64,000 bases of DNA from Pseudomonas veronii (GCF_001439695.1 NZ_JYLL01000001.1:434001-498000), one strand, 5' to 3'. Counted from the first letter of the stretch, positions 1 to 9,317 are shown. The notes: generated from the letters alone by a model not told the origin. Numbers and translations are program-made.

Positions 1-1
1 C

Positions 2-919
2 CTGTTTCTCGATGTGCTGGAAACCGGCAGTTTTTCCGCCGCCGCGCGTCGCCATCCGCTGACGCCCTCCGCCGTGGCCCGGCGTATCGACAGCCTGGAA
101 AGCTCGGTGGGCAGCCGCTTGTTCCAGCGCAGCACCCACGCGGTGCTGCCAACACCGGCCGGCCTGGCGTTCGCCGAACGCGCGCGGCGCATCGTCACCG
201 AGTTGCAATTGGCACGGGCGGAAGCGGTGTCCTTGAGCCATGCGCCGGAAGGCTTGATTCGCGTGGACGCACCGGCGGCGTTCGGTCGACGGCATCTGGC
301 GCCGGTGATCGCCGACTTCCTGAACGTCTACCCGGGGCTGGATGTACACCTGCATTTGATCGACAGCTTCGTGGACATGCAGGGCGCGCACCTGGGTAAG
401 GTCGATCTGGTGCTGCGTGCCGGGCATATCGTCGACACCCGGCTGATCGCCACGCCGCTGGCCAGCATCGTGCGAATTGCCTGTGCCAGCCCGGCCTACC
501 TGAAAAACCGTGGCACGCCGACCCATCCGCGAGACCTCAGCGAACACGACGGCCTGGACTGGGATGGCCTGGCACCGATCTTCGCCTGGCGCTTCGAACT
601 GGACGGGCGTCGCGCCACCTATCGCCCGCAACGCATCCGCATGAGCGCCAACAACGCCGAAGCCCTGCTCTCCGGTGCCCTGGCCGGCCTGGGTATCGCG
701 CACCTGCCCACCTGGCTGGCGAGTGAATACCTGGTCCGCGGCGAACTCTTGCCTCTGTTTTGCGAAAACGGCCTGCCCAGCCCGGAAACCACCGGCATCT
801 ATGCGCTGCGCCTGGAACAACAGCCGAACGCACGTAGCCGCTTGTTGCTCGAATACCTGAAATCACGCTTCAGCCCAGTGCCGCCCTGGGACCTGGCGTT
901 GCAAAGCGGATTGGTCTGA
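2..919 (+). CDS. LysR-family transcriptional regulator (5' end cut by the window)
   Basis: The reading frame is open back to base 2, so the start lies outside the window; by comparison with the family only about ten residues are missing. The visible N-terminus (GSFSAAARR...PSAVARRIDSLE) is the winged helix-turn-helix of LysR proteins, followed by a periplasmic-binding-like effector domain to residue ~300. It resembles the many one-domain LysR regulators that act on a neighbouring gene, but the likely target lies left of the window. It is followed by ohrR after 80 bp on the same strand. That gap holds a probable OhrR site, so co-transcription with ohrR is unlikely to be the main arrangement. 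The effector is unknown. Confidence 0.85.
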   Translation: MFLDVLETGSFSAAARRHPLTPSAVARRIDSLESSVGSRLFQRSTHAVLPTPAGLAFAERARRIVTELQLARAEAVSLSHAPEGLIRVDAPAAFGRRHLAPVIADFLNVYPGLDVHLHLIDSFVDMQGAHLGKVDLVLRAGHIVDTRLIATPLASIVRIACASPAYLKNRGTPTHPRDLSEHDGLDWDGLAPIFAWRFELDGRRATYRPQRIRMSANNAEALLSGALAGLGIAHLPTWLASEYLVRGELLPLFCENGLPSPETTGIYALRLEQQPNARSRLLLEYLKSRFSPVPPWDLALQSGLV

Positions 920-940
920 CCCCCCGGACAGAATTACCTG

Positions 941-961
941 GCGCATTAAAGATTTGCCCGC
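941..961. promoter_or_regulatory. Candidate OhrR operator upstream of ohrR
   Basis: The stretch begins GCGCATTAAA and ends GCCCGC. It resembles the two palindromes upstream of ohr (GCGC-A-AAACATT-AGCGC pattern) with a few mismatches. OhrR proteins commonly repress their own gene as well as ohr, so this is inferred to be the autoregulatory site, about 40 bp before the ohrR start. Confidence 0.5.
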
Positions 962-999
962 TAGATTCCAGCCCAGATACGCTTTTTTGAGGCAGCACC

Positions 1000-1452
1000 A
1001 TGAGCAAAAATCCCGATCCTTGCCAATCCCTGTTGCTGGATAACCAGCTGTGCTTCGCCCTGCACTCCACTTCATTGCTGATGACCAAGGTCTACAAGCC
1101 GCTGCTGCAAGCCCTCGGCCTGACCTATCCGCAGTACCTGGCCATGATGGTGCTGTGGGAAGAGGATGGCTTGACTGTCGGCGAAATCAGCAGCCGCCTG
1201 CTGACCGATCCCGGCTCCCTGACCCCCCTGCTCAAGCGCCTGGAAGCCGAGGGCCTGCTCAGCCGCACGCGCAGTCGCGAAGACGAGCGAGTGGTGGTGG
1301 TGGAACTGACCGACGCTGGCCGTGCCTTGCAAGACAAGGCCAAGGGGATTCCTCAGTGCATCCTCGGCGCCAGCGGCCTGGAGCTGGAGCAACTGCGCAA
1401 GCTGCAAGCTGATTTGATTGCGTTGCGGGGCAATCTGCAAGGCGCTGTCTAA
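1000..1452 (+). CDS. ohrR: OhrR, MarR-family organic hydroperoxide sensor-repressor
   Basis: A 150-residue MarR-type protein with a winged helix at about residues 55-105 (dimer helices on both sides). Cys18 in the motif NQLCFALHS is the peroxidatic cysteine of OhrR proteins. A second cysteine at residue 120 matches the partner of the two-cysteine (Xanthomonas-type) subfamily, where organic peroxide causes an intersubunit disulfide and release from DNA. ohr lies 177 bp downstream on the same strand with operator-like palindromes between them, which supports the name strongly. The start ATG at 1000 follows a purine-rich stretch (TTGAGGCAGCACC). Confidence 0.93.
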   Translation: MSKNPDPCQSLLLDNQLCFALHSTSLLMTKVYKPLLQALGLTYPQYLAMMVLWEEDGLTVGEISSRLLTDPGSLTPLLKRLEAEGLLSRTRSREDERVVVVELTDAGRALQDKAKGIPQCILGASGLELEQLRKLQADLIALRGNLQGAV

Positions 1453-1476
1453 ACACACCCAAGCCCCATACCTGCG

Positions 1477-1500
1477 GAGGGGGCAATCCCCTCCCACAAG
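1477..1500. repeat. Single REP-like element
   Basis: GAGGGGGCAATCCCCTCCCAC is an imperfect palindrome of the kind scattered between genes of fluorescent pseudomonads. It lies just after ohrR and may fold as a 3' hairpin on its transcript. Confidence 0.6.
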
Positions 1501-1543
1501 TGGTTTTGAGGTGCCCTTACGGAAAAAACCTAAAATTTATCTT

Positions 1544-1607
1544 GCGCACTAAACATTAGCGCTATACATTCACCTCACCAACTACTTAGCGCGCAAACAT
1601 TTAGCGC
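1544..1607. promoter_or_regulatory. Tandem OhrR operators in the ohr promoter region
   Basis: Two near-palindromes share the core AAACATT flanked by GCGC arms. One is GCGCACTAAACATTAGCGC at 1544-1562, the other GCGCAAACATTTAGCGC at 1591-1607. They lie 23-86 bp before the ohr start, the usual place for OhrR boxes. That OhrR binds them is inferred from family knowledge, not shown by the sequence. Confidence 0.7.
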
Positions 1608-1629
1608 AAAACACCAAGAGGGCAACACC

Positions 1630-2049
1630 ATGCAAACGCTCTATACCGCAGTAGCCACCGCCACCGGCGGCCGTGATGGTCGTGCCGTGTCCAACGACAA
1701 CATCCTCGACGTCAAACTCTCCACCCCCAAGGAACTGGGCGGTGCCGGCGGTCAGGCCACCAACCCGGAACAACTGTTCGCCGCCGGCTACTCGGCCTGC
1801 TTTATCGGCGCACTGAAATTCGTCGCCAGCCAGACCAAACGCAAAATTCCGGATGATGCGTCGATCACTGCCCATGTCGGCATCGGTCAGATCCCGGGTG
1901 GCTTCGGTCTGGATATCGACCTGCACATCAGCCTGCCGGGCCTGGCCCAGGACGACGCGCAAAGCCTGGTCGACGCTGCCCACCAAGTCTGCCCGTACTC
2001 CAACGCCACCCGCGGCAACGTCGATGTGCGTCTGCACGTCACCGTCTAA
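1630..2049 (+). CDS. ohr: Ohr, organic hydroperoxide reductase
   Basis: A 139-residue OsmC/Ohr-family thiol peroxidase that reduces organic and fatty-acid hydroperoxides in the cytoplasm, with lipoylated proteins as the usual electron donor. The catalytic pair is visible: Cys57 in GYSACFIGA and Cys121 in VCPYSNATRGN. Arg15 and Glu47, which form the active-site salt bridge in Ohr, are also present. The length is standard. RBS AGAGGG precedes the ATG. It is expected to be derepressed by organic peroxide through OhrR, encoded upstream. Confidence 0.96.
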   Translation: MQTLYTAVATATGGRDGRAVSNDNILDVKLSTPKELGGAGGQATNPEQLFAAGYSACFIGALKFVASQTKRKIPDDASITAHVGIGQIPGGFGLDIDLHISLPGLAQDDAQSLVDAAHQVCPYSNATRGNVDVRLHVTV

Positions 2050-2150
2050 CCCGCGCGGCTCGCCAACGACACGCCGCCAGCCACGTGCTGGCGTTGCGGC
2101 AAGCATCGGATGAGCTGAGGCAATACTTGAAGTGACAGGTAAACGCCCAC

Positions 2151-2181
2151 AAAAAAGCCCGACTCAAGGTCGGGCTTTTTT
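2151..2181. terminator. Bidirectional rho-independent terminator between ohr and efp
   Basis: The stem AAGCCCGAC / GTCGGGCTT is flanked by A-runs on one side and T-runs on the other, between two converging genes. Confidence 0.85.
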
Positions 2182-2200
2182 CGTACCGGTGGGGCCAGAA

Positions 2201-2773
2201 TTACTTCTTGGCGCGACCTTTGTACGAACCGCCTTCACGGGTATCGATCTCGATCATGTCGTCGATTTCGATGAAATCGGCCACTTGCAGTTCGGTACCG
2301 TTAGCCAGCTTGGCAGGCTTCATGACTTTGCCCGAAGTGTCGCCGCGAGCGGAACCTTCGGTGTAGGCAACCTTACGCACGATAGTGGTCGGCAGCTCTA
2401 CGGAAACCAGGCGGTCTTCGAAGAAAACGGCTTCGCAGACGTCGGTCATGCCTTCTTCGATGAACGGCAGAACGGCTTCGATATCTTCAGCGTTCAGCTC
2501 GTACATGGTGTAGTCGGTGGTGTCCATGAACGTGTAAGAGTCGCCGCTGATGAAGGACAGAGTCGCTTCTTTACGGTCGAGGATCACGTCGTCCAGCTTG
2601 TCATCGGCGCCGTAAACGGTTTCGGTCTTGTAACCAGTCAGCAGGTTTTTCAGCTTGGTCTTCATGATCGCGCTGTTACGGCCCGACTTGGTGAATTCAG
2701 CTTTCTGAATCAACCAAGGATCGTTGTCGATACGGATTACCATACCGGGTTTCAGTTCTTTACCAGTTTTCAT
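2201..2773 (-). CDS. efp: Elongation factor P
   Basis: A 190-residue EF-P that rescues ribosomes stalled at polyproline stretches. The three domains are present (KOW-like about 3-60, central OB about 68-125, C-terminal OB about 130-187). The modified loop reads TKSGRNS with arginine at residue 32. This is the hallmark of the EarP-type subfamily, in which Arg32 is rhamnosylated rather than a lysine being beta-lysylated. The modifying enzyme is encoded right upstream on the same strand (earP, 49 bp away), so the two probably share a transcript. Confidence 0.97.
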   Translation of the reverse strand: MKTGKELKPGMVIRIDNDPWLIQKAEFTKSGRNSAIMKTKLKNLLTGYKTETVYGADDKLDDVILDRKEATLSFISGDSYTFMDTTDYTMYELNAEDIEAVLPFIEEGMTDVCEAVFFEDRLVSVELPTTIVRKVAYTEGSARGDTSGKVMKPAKLANGTELQVADFIEIDDMIEIDTREGGSYKGRAKK

Positions 2774-2822
2774 TGCGTATATCCGAAATTTGGATGGGGT
2801 TTACAAAAATCAAGGTGGCGTA

Positions 2823-3956
2823 TCATATCCAACTTTCATAAAACTGTACCAGCGCCGTCGCAAGATCCGCCTGCAAGGCCTGTTCCAGACACCATGTTTC
2901 GGCGTGTGCAGCCACTTCCGGCCAGTGTTCCAGCAGCATTTTCCACGGCTGGGCCATATCGCCCTCGGTGTTCCAGGCCTGCCAAAGCGCTACCACCGCG
3001 GCTTTTGCCGCCGGCGAGAGGGCTGCGGTGTACAGCTCCAGAAAGGCGTCGAGCTTGTCCAGGTGGATGTCTTCGTCCTGGCGATAGATATGCCACAGCA
3101 ACGGGCGCCCGGCCCATTGGGCCCGCACGAACGAGTCTTCGCCGCGCACGGCGTTGAACTCGCAACACCACAGCAGGCGGTCATATTGCTCCTGGCGCAC
3201 GAACGGCAGCACCTGCACGGTCAGGGCGTCGCGCTGATGAGTATCGCCCGCCGCCAGCCGGTCCACGCCGAGCCAGCGCTGCACATCGCCGAGGATGCGC
3301 CCTTCCGGCACCAGCAGATGAGTGGCGCGCCCGTCCGTCGCCAACACGTCCAGCCAACCGGCAAGCGCGGCATTTTCGTAGGCAAACAGCGACATCAGCC
3401 GCGCACCGGTTGCGGGAAATACGCCCAGGCTTTGCAGGAAATGTTTCTGCGCGCCAGCATCCTGCTGAAACGCCTGACGCTGTTGCAGCAACCCCGCCTC
3501 ACGCAACAGGCCACCGGTGCCGGGCCGGAAGCCGGGAAAGAAGAAGTACTTCTGCACCCCCTTGAACTTCACCGACGGCAGACGATGGCACCCCACCACC
3601 CAGTCCTCGGCACTCAGGTAGTCCAGGTTCATCCACAACGGCGCGTGCTCGCGCGCGGCCATCGCGTCCATGTAGTCAGGCGGCAACTGGCAGGCAAACG
3701 CGGCGATCACCACATCCGCCGATGGCGTGGCCGACCACTGCGCCGGCCAATGGCGCACGTCGACGCCCTCTTGCCATTGCTGCTCCCGTTGCACATCAAT
3801 CTCCGGGCACATGCGTTCGAAGGCCCGCAGGTCATCGACCCACAAGCGCACATCACAGGCGTGCTCCACCACCAATTGCCGGGCCAGGCGCCAAGTCACG
3901 CCAATGTCGCCGTAGTTGTCGACGACGCTGCAAAAAATATCCCAGCGGGCTTTCAT
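2823..3956 (-). CDS. earP: EarP, EF-P arginine-32 rhamnosyltransferase
   Basis: A 377-residue inverting glycosyltransferase (DUF2331 family, GT-B fold) that transfers L-rhamnose from dTDP-rhamnose to Arg32 of EF-P. The N-terminus CSVVDNYGDIG carries Asp13 and Asp17, known catalytic/structural residues. The C-terminal nucleotide-sugar site includes the conserved RGEDSF segment. It directly precedes efp. The donor depends on the rml pathway, of which an rmlA copy lies at the far end of this window. Confidence 0.95.
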   Translation of the reverse strand: MKARWDIFCSVVDNYGDIGVTWRLARQLVVEHACDVRLWVDDLRAFERMCPEIDVQREQQWQEGVDVRHWPAQWSATPSADVVIAAFACQLPPDYMDAMAAREHAPLWMNLDYLSAEDWVVGCHRLPSVKFKGVQKYFFFPGFRPGTGGLLREAGLLQQRQAFQQDAGAQKHFLQSLGVFPATGARLMSLFAYENAALAGWLDVLATDGRATHLLVPEGRILGDVQRWLGVDRLAAGDTHQRDALTVQVLPFVRQEQYDRLLWCCEFNAVRGEDSFVRAQWAGRPLLWHIYRQDEDIHLDKLDAFLELYTAALSPAAKAAVVALWQAWNTEGDMAQPWKMLLEHWPEVAAHAETWCLEQALQADLATALVQFYESWI

Positions 3957-4088
3957 TCCGGGCTCCCACGCTCAAAGGCTCGATTGTCCGCATAAATGCC
4001 CCGATGCAGAAGGCTTGATCGCGATTATTCTGCACGGTGGCTGTGCGACAATCGCCGCCACGCCGTAAATGCCTGCCAGGAGGCCGCC

Positions 4089-4457
4089 ATGTCTGACCGT
4101 CCGCTGTCGTTGTTCAAGCTTTGTCTCGCTATCGCCCTGGGCGTGTGGCTGGGGTTTATCGCGATTGCGCTGACCACCTGGCTGGCGTCGCGCTATCTGT
4201 TCCCGCAGAGCCTGGCGCCGGTCGCCCAGGCCGTCGAGCAACTCGGCAAGCCCGCGCCGGTCGCGGTGGAACCGCCGAACCGCCTGTTCGAGCAGTATCA
4301 AGAGAACCTGCGCAAGCAGGAACAACGACAGAGCCTGGATCAGGCGCGCAACAATGCGCGCAACCTGTCCAACCCCAAATGCCAGTTCTGGCTGCAACAG
4401 GACCAGAACGCGCCCAATGAAAAGAGCAAGGCGAATGTCCTGCAATTTTGCGAATGA
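4089..4457 (+). CDS. Conserved hypothetical membrane-anchored protein
   Basis: A 122-residue protein starting at the ATG preceded by AGGAGG at 4079. One hydrophobic segment at about residues 8-32 is followed by a hydrophilic, glutamine-rich helical tail, so it is probably an inner-membrane anchor with the tail outside or inside (topology not clear). The end has two cysteines (NPKCQFW and LQFCE). I do not recognise the family. It is followed after 12 bp by the GreA-like gene, so they probably form one operon. Confidence 0.65.
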   Translation: MSDRPLSLFKLCLAIALGVWLGFIAIALTTWLASRYLFPQSLAPVAQAVEQLGKPAPVAVEPPNRLFEQYQENLRKQEQRQSLDQARNNARNLSNPKCQFWLQQDQNAPNEKSKANVLQFCE

Positions 4458-4469
4458 TCAAGCCCAACC

Positions 4470-4958
4470 ATGAATAAACACGCCGTCCTCCAGTTGATCC
4501 TGGAAAAACTCAGCGTCGACCTCGACATCGCCCAGCGCGCCGCGCAGACCGCCTACGAAACCGCGACCCACGAAGAAAACATCGCCGAAAACAAATACGA
4601 CACCCTCGGCCTGGAAGCGTCTTACCTGGCGGCCGGGCAGGCCAAGCGGGTGGAGGAAATCAAGCAGTCGCTGGCGCTGTGCCAGAACCTGCAACTGCAG
4701 CTGCGTGCATACGATGAGCAACGGGGCATAGAAGTCGGCGCGCTAGTGGGCCTGGAGGACGAAAACGGTCGCCAGCAATGGTTGTTCCTGGCGCCGGATG
4801 CTGCGGGTTTGAAAGTCGATGTGGTGGGGCAACCGGTCACCGTCATCACCCCGCGCTCGCCCCTGGGCCACAGCCTGCTGGGCAAGTTCGAAGGCGATGA
4901 GGTGGAAATCCTGGTGGCGGGCGCCCGGCAACACTTTACGGTGACCGAGGCCCGCTGA
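4470..4958 (+). CDS. Small protein with a GreA/GreB-like C-terminal domain
   Basis: A 162-residue protein with an N-terminal helical, probably coiled-coil half (about 1-75). The C-terminal half contains SPLGHSLLGKFEGDEVEI (residues about 128-145), the signature of the FKBP-like domain of GreA/GreB elongation factors. It therefore looks like a Gre-family relative that may bind RNA polymerase. The acidic tip residues that stimulate RNA cleavage cannot be assigned with confidence, and a canonical greB is present at 17.1 kb. Function beyond this family link is unknown. Confidence 0.65.
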   Translation: MNKHAVLQLILEKLSVDLDIAQRAAQTAYETATHEENIAENKYDTLGLEASYLAAGQAKRVEEIKQSLALCQNLQLQLRAYDEQRGIEVGALVGLEDENGRQQWLFLAPDAAGLKVDVVGQPVTVITPRSPLGHSLLGKFEGDEVEILVAGARQHFTVTEAR

Positions 4959-4964
4959 AACCAC

Positions 4965-5948
<984 letters not shown>

Positions 5949-6043
5949 TCAAAGCAGATAGACGCCACGGGTATCAGCGACGGCATATAACTATATTAAA
6001 GGTTAGACAGATAAATCTAGAACTTTTTATCTATCGCGCCCCT

Positions 6044-6544
6044 TCACACGTCATCACTGCGTCGACGTTGTAACGATGGCACCAGGTAAACCGGCACCGG
6101 AGACAGCTGCAACACCCGTGCGGCAGTGCGCCCAAGGGGTGTGGCCGCGGCAGTAGCGTGGCTATGACTGCCTACGATCAACAAATCCACGGAAAGTTTA
6201 CGCAACTGGTCGAGAATCACCTCGCACGGGTCACCCTGGATCACCCGCACCGAGTGGATCAGTTGCAAGTCTTGCGCGCCGTCCCCCAGCTCCTCGCGAA
6301 AACTCTCAAGGACCCGCTGCTCGATCGTCGCCATCACTGTGCTCAGGCCCTGGCTCTGCCATTCGTTCAGGGCCTTTTCATCAAGGTAGCTTTGCAACAC
6401 CGATTCGGCGAACAGCCCGATGGGTTCGACCACATGAATCACCGACAGCTCAGCCTTGAACGTTCGCGCCAGCGCCAGCGCATGTTGCATCACATAAGGC
6501 GCATACAGACCAAGGTCCGTGGCATACAGCATCGAACGGATCAT
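6044..6544 (-). CDS. Universal stress protein (UspA family)
   Basis: A 166-residue single-domain USP fold. It opens with the typical beta strand plus acidic residue (MLYATDLG). Near the end it has the nucleotide-binding signature GSHSHATAAATPLGRTAARVL, which fits the G-2x-G-9x-G(S/T) pattern of ATP-binding members, with the serine/threonine position occupied by T. It is cytoplasmic and its partner is unknown. The ATG is preceded by AGGAGGTTTT, a strong RBS. Confidence 0.85.
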   Translation of the reverse strand: MIRSMLYATDLGLYAPYVMQHALALARTFKAELSVIHVVEPIGLFAESVLQSYLDEKALNEWQSQGLSTVMATIEQRVLESFREELGDGAQDLQLIHSVRVIQGDPCEVILDQLRKLSVDLLIVGSHSHATAAATPLGRTAARVLQLSPVPVYLVPSLQRRRSDDV

Positions 6545-6614
6545 AAAACCTCCTGGACTGCCAGGATGGCGGAGATTGAATGAGCTTAGCAGCGCCTTGG
6601 GGAATTAGACTGAC

Positions 6615-7532
6615 TTAGCTCGGCGTCTGAACCTTCACCTCATTACTGATGCCATGGGGCACATGCCCGGTGGCCACCACCTCCCTGGCTTTCTCGCAAT
6701 GGCCGGCCTGGTCGTCGAAAAAAACGTCGGCGGCGAACGCCTCCAGGAACGCGGATTTCTCCAGGCCGCCGAGGAACAACGACTCGTCCAGGCGGATATC
6801 CCACTCGCGCAGGGTACGGATCACCCGCTCGTGGGACGGCGCCGACCGGGCGGTGACCAGGGCAGTGCGGATCGGGCAGGCCGCGTCCGGAAACTCACGC
6901 TGCAACAGGTTCAGCGCCGCGAGGAAGCCCTTGAAGGGGCCGCCATGCAACGGCTGGCGCGCCGATTCGCGCTCGCTGGCCTGGAACGCTTCCAGCCCGC
7001 CCTGTTGGTAAACGCGCTCCGACTCGTCGGAAAACAACACCGCATCGCCATCGAATGCGATCCGCAGCTCCTCGCTCGATGCACGGCGCGCGCCGCCCGA
7101 CAGAATCGTCGCCGCGGCGAACCCGGCATCGAGCGCACTGCGCACATCGTCAGCATGGGTCGAAAGAAACAGATGGCAACCAAACGCCGCCAAATAAGGA
7201 TATGGACTACGCCCTCCTACGAAAGCGGCGCGGGAAATGTCCAACCCGTAATGCTGGATCGAATTGAACACGCGCAGGCCGGTGTCGGCACTGTTGCGCG
7301 ACACCAGCACCACTTCGACCCGGGCCCGGCCCAGGCTGGCGTTGAGGCTCAGCAGTTTTTTGACCAGCGGGAAGGCATCGCCCGGCTCGAGCGTTTCTTC
7401 TTCGTGCTCGATCTGGTATTTGCGGTAGGCCTCCACGCCTTGGGCCAGGTAGACCTTGTGGCTATCGCTCAAGTCGAACAGGGCCCGCGATGAAATCGCC
7501 AGCACCAGTTTGTCGCCCAATCCGTTTGCCAT
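6615..7532 (-). CDS. Cytosolic 5'-nucleotidase (NT5C1-like, PF06189 family)
   Basis: A 305-residue protein from the ATG at 7532; a TTG 15 bp upstream is less likely. The family hydrolyses nucleoside 5'-monophosphates. The N-terminal LVLAISSRALFDL, the central AFDGDAVLFSDESE (aspartates of the catalytic loop) and the later FFDDQAGHC acidic motif match the HAD-like bacterial homologues of cytosolic 5'-nucleotidase I. The next gene in the minus-strand series ends only 15 bp upstream, so it may be in one transcript with the reductase and thioredoxin-like genes. Confidence 0.82.
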   Translation of the reverse strand: MANGLGDKLVLAISSRALFDLSDSHKVYLAQGVEAYRKYQIEHEEETLEPGDAFPLVKKLLSLNASLGRARVEVVLVSRNSADTGLRVFNSIQHYGLDISRAAFVGGRSPYPYLAAFGCHLFLSTHADDVRSALDAGFAAATILSGGARRASSEELRIAFDGDAVLFSDESERVYQQGGLEAFQASERESARQPLHGGPFKGFLAALNLLQREFPDAACPIRTALVTARSAPSHERVIRTLREWDIRLDESLFLGGLEKSAFLEAFAADVFFDDQAGHCEKAREVVATGHVPHGISNEVKVQTPS

Positions 7533-7547
7533 GGTGGTTCCCCCCAA

Positions 7548-8501
7548 TCAGCGGTTATGCCGATCAATAAAACTCAAGGCCTGATACAACGCCTGCATGC
7601 GCGGCAGCTCGCAGCCGGCGGCCTTGGCGGCGGCGAGTGGGCGAGCGTAGATCGCCGCCAGTTCCAGCGGGCGTTTATGGATATGGTCGTGGTACATGCT
7701 GGGCAGGTAATCGTCCATGCTTTCGGTCATGGTAAACATCTGCTCGGCATAGCTGGCCGGAATGTCGTGACCGCAGGCGTGAGCGCCCTTCACCACTTCG
7801 GCCATCAGCGCCTGGATCAGTTCGCGGCTGGACTCGTCCGCCATCATCGCCGTGGTGCCACAGCCCAACAGCACGGAGAGACCGTTATAAGGCACGTTCC
7901 ACACCAGCTTGTGCCAGCGCGCCAGGTGTACGTTGGCCATGGCCTGGGACTCGATGCCGGCCTGATGAAACAACGCGGCGCCTGCTTCGACAATCGCCTT
8001 CTGGCGCGCTTCGTCGTTGGCGGCAGTACCGCTGTGATAACCCAGGTTGACCCGGCCCAACGCCTGATGCTCGACGACGCCGGGGGCGGAACGGTGTACG
8101 CCGATATAGCACAGCCCACCGAGCAGATGCAGGGACGCCGGCAAGTGTTCGCGCAGGCTGTCTTCGACGTCGAGGCCATTTTGCAGCAACACAACCTTCG
8201 CGTCGGGCGCCGCGACCTGGGCGATGGTCGGGGCCAGGTCGACATTGCCCGTGGATTTGGTGCCTACCAGCAGCCAGTCGCACGGTGGCATGTCGGCGGC
8301 GTGGGCGTAGGCCTGCACGGGGTTCAGGTGCAAGGTGCCATGCACGCTGCTGTTGAGGCGCAGGCCACGCTCACTGACCGCTGCGTATTCGCTGCGCAGC
8401 AGGAAATGCACATCGAAGCCGGCGCGCGCCAGCATCAGGCCGTAGAAACCACCGATGGCGCCGGTGCCGATAATGCCAATGCGTGGCGACAATGCGGTCA
8501 T
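7548..8501 (-). CDS. 2-dehydropantoate 2-reductase family protein (PanE/ApbA-like)
   Basis: A 317-residue NADPH-dependent reductase. The Rossmann motif GIIGTGAIGGFYG is at residues 8-20. The C-terminal helical domain contains the catalytic-lysine region ARWHKLVWNVPYN and the ADESS substrate region. It may reduce ketopantoate to pantoate for coenzyme A synthesis. Pseudomonads carry several paralogues of this family, so the exact substrate is uncertain. The ATG overlaps the stop of the thioredoxin-like gene by four bases (ATGA), which indicates translational coupling. The frame is open 78 codons further upstream, but that part overlaps the other gene and is not credible. Confidence 0.8.
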   Translation of the reverse strand: MTALSPRIGIIGTGAIGGFYGLMLARAGFDVHFLLRSEYAAVSERGLRLNSSVHGTLHLNPVQAYAHAADMPPCDWLLVGTKSTGNVDLAPTIAQVAAPDAKVVLLQNGLDVEDSLREHLPASLHLLGGLCYIGVHRSAPGVVEHQALGRVNLGYHSGTAANDEARQKAIVEAGAALFHQAGIESQAMANVHLARWHKLVWNVPYNGLSVLLGCGTTAMMADESSRELIQALMAEVVKGAHACGHDIPASYAEQMFTMTESMDDYLPSMYHDHIHKRPLELAAIYARPLAAAKAAGCELPRMQALYQALSFIDRHNR

Positions 8502-8818
8502 GGCAAATCCTCTGGAGTGCGGGTAAGCGCTTGATGAATAGCGTCGGTAAGCTCGGAAGGTGTAAGACGTGTCTGTATCTGCCCGAAGAATTGACCCTCG
8601 CACACCACGAACAGCGCCGGCAAATGAAAGACCTGATAACGTTCCACCGCGCCGCCGTTGTGCCCGGCATCCACCCAGCACAACCGATCCACCGGCAACT
8701 GCCAGCCCGGTAGCTGCTGATGCGCCCAACGGCAACCGGAACAGCCCACGCTGGTAAACAGCACGAGCGAAATGCCTGGTAATCCCAGCAGTTGCTGGTC
8801 AATATCCAGGTCGGTCAA
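8498..8818 (-). CDS. Thioredoxin-like protein with a CxxC motif
   Basis: A 106-residue protein if translation starts at the TTG at 8818, which has AAGGAG six bases upstream. An ATG at 8884 would add 22 unlikely residues and overlap the divergent PilZ-like start. The active-site motif GCSGC and the downstream cis-proline region (HLPALFVV) fit a thioredoxin fold. No signal peptide is seen with the TTG start, so it is probably cytoplasmic. Its substrate is unknown. It is coupled to the reductase gene by a 4-bp overlap. Confidence 0.75.
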   Translation of the reverse strand: MTDLDIDQQLLGLPGISLVLFTSVGCSGCRWAHQQLPGWQLPVDRLCWVDAGHNGGAVERYQVFHLPALFVVCEGQFFGQIQTRLTPSELTDAIHQALTRTPEDLP

Positions 8819-8882
8819 TGCCTGCTCCTTCACTATACTGCTGCCACCGCCGTCGACTGGACGGTGCTCGGAGTCCGTGTAC

Positions 8883-9317
8883 ATGGGTCGTTTTTTACCT
8901 CATCCTGATGATGTCGCTGCCCTGTTGATCCAACGTCCCTCTCCCCCCATTCCCCGCCAACGCCTGCACACTATCGGCCTGGGCGGCATCGCCTGCAATT
9001 GCCCGCGTGCCTGGCGCCAGGGTACAGCGGTTGACCTGCATATCCCGTCCCTGGGCGCCGGGGCCCGCTACCCGGGCTATGTGGCATGGTGCCGCAAGGT
9101 AGAAGACGGCTATCGCGTCGGCATCTCGTTTACCGATGAACATGCGTTGTTCGGCGCACGCATGGGTGAGCAAGCATGCCGGATAGAGCGCTACTGCCGC
9201 CAGCACGAAGACGCCGAGTCGACGCCCGAGCAGTTCGAAACGATGGCCCGCGAGTGGGTGGCGCGGCATGCCGGTGAATTCTCCCATGAGGCGTTTGTAG
9301 CGCCGGCACTGGATTAA
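8883..9317 (+). CDS. PilZ-domain-like protein with a degenerate c-di-GMP motif
   Basis: A 144-residue protein from the ATG at 8883, with CGGAG about ten bases before it. Residues about 22-95 look like a PilZ beta barrel (TIGLGGIAC ... YPGYVAWCRKVEDGYRVGISFTDE). However, the usual RxxxR and D/NxSxxG residues are not intact: the second motif reads TIGLGG. It may therefore have weak or no c-di-GMP binding. It is divergent from the thioredoxin-like gene, with about 64 bp between the chosen starts. Confidence 0.65.
   Translation: MGRFLPHPDDVAALLIQRPSPPIPRQRLHTIGLGGIACNCPRAWRQGTAVDLHIPSLGAGARYPGYVAWCRKVEDGYRVGISFTDEHALFGARMGEQACRIERYCRQHEDAESTPEQFETMAREWVARHAGEFSHEAFVAPALD

Noticed and set aside
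8502..8735. A 78-residue upstream extension of the ketopantoate-reductase-like gene
   Set aside because: It overlaps the thioredoxin-like gene. The Rossmann motif starts right after the ATG at 8501, and the ATGA overlap is the normal arrangement.
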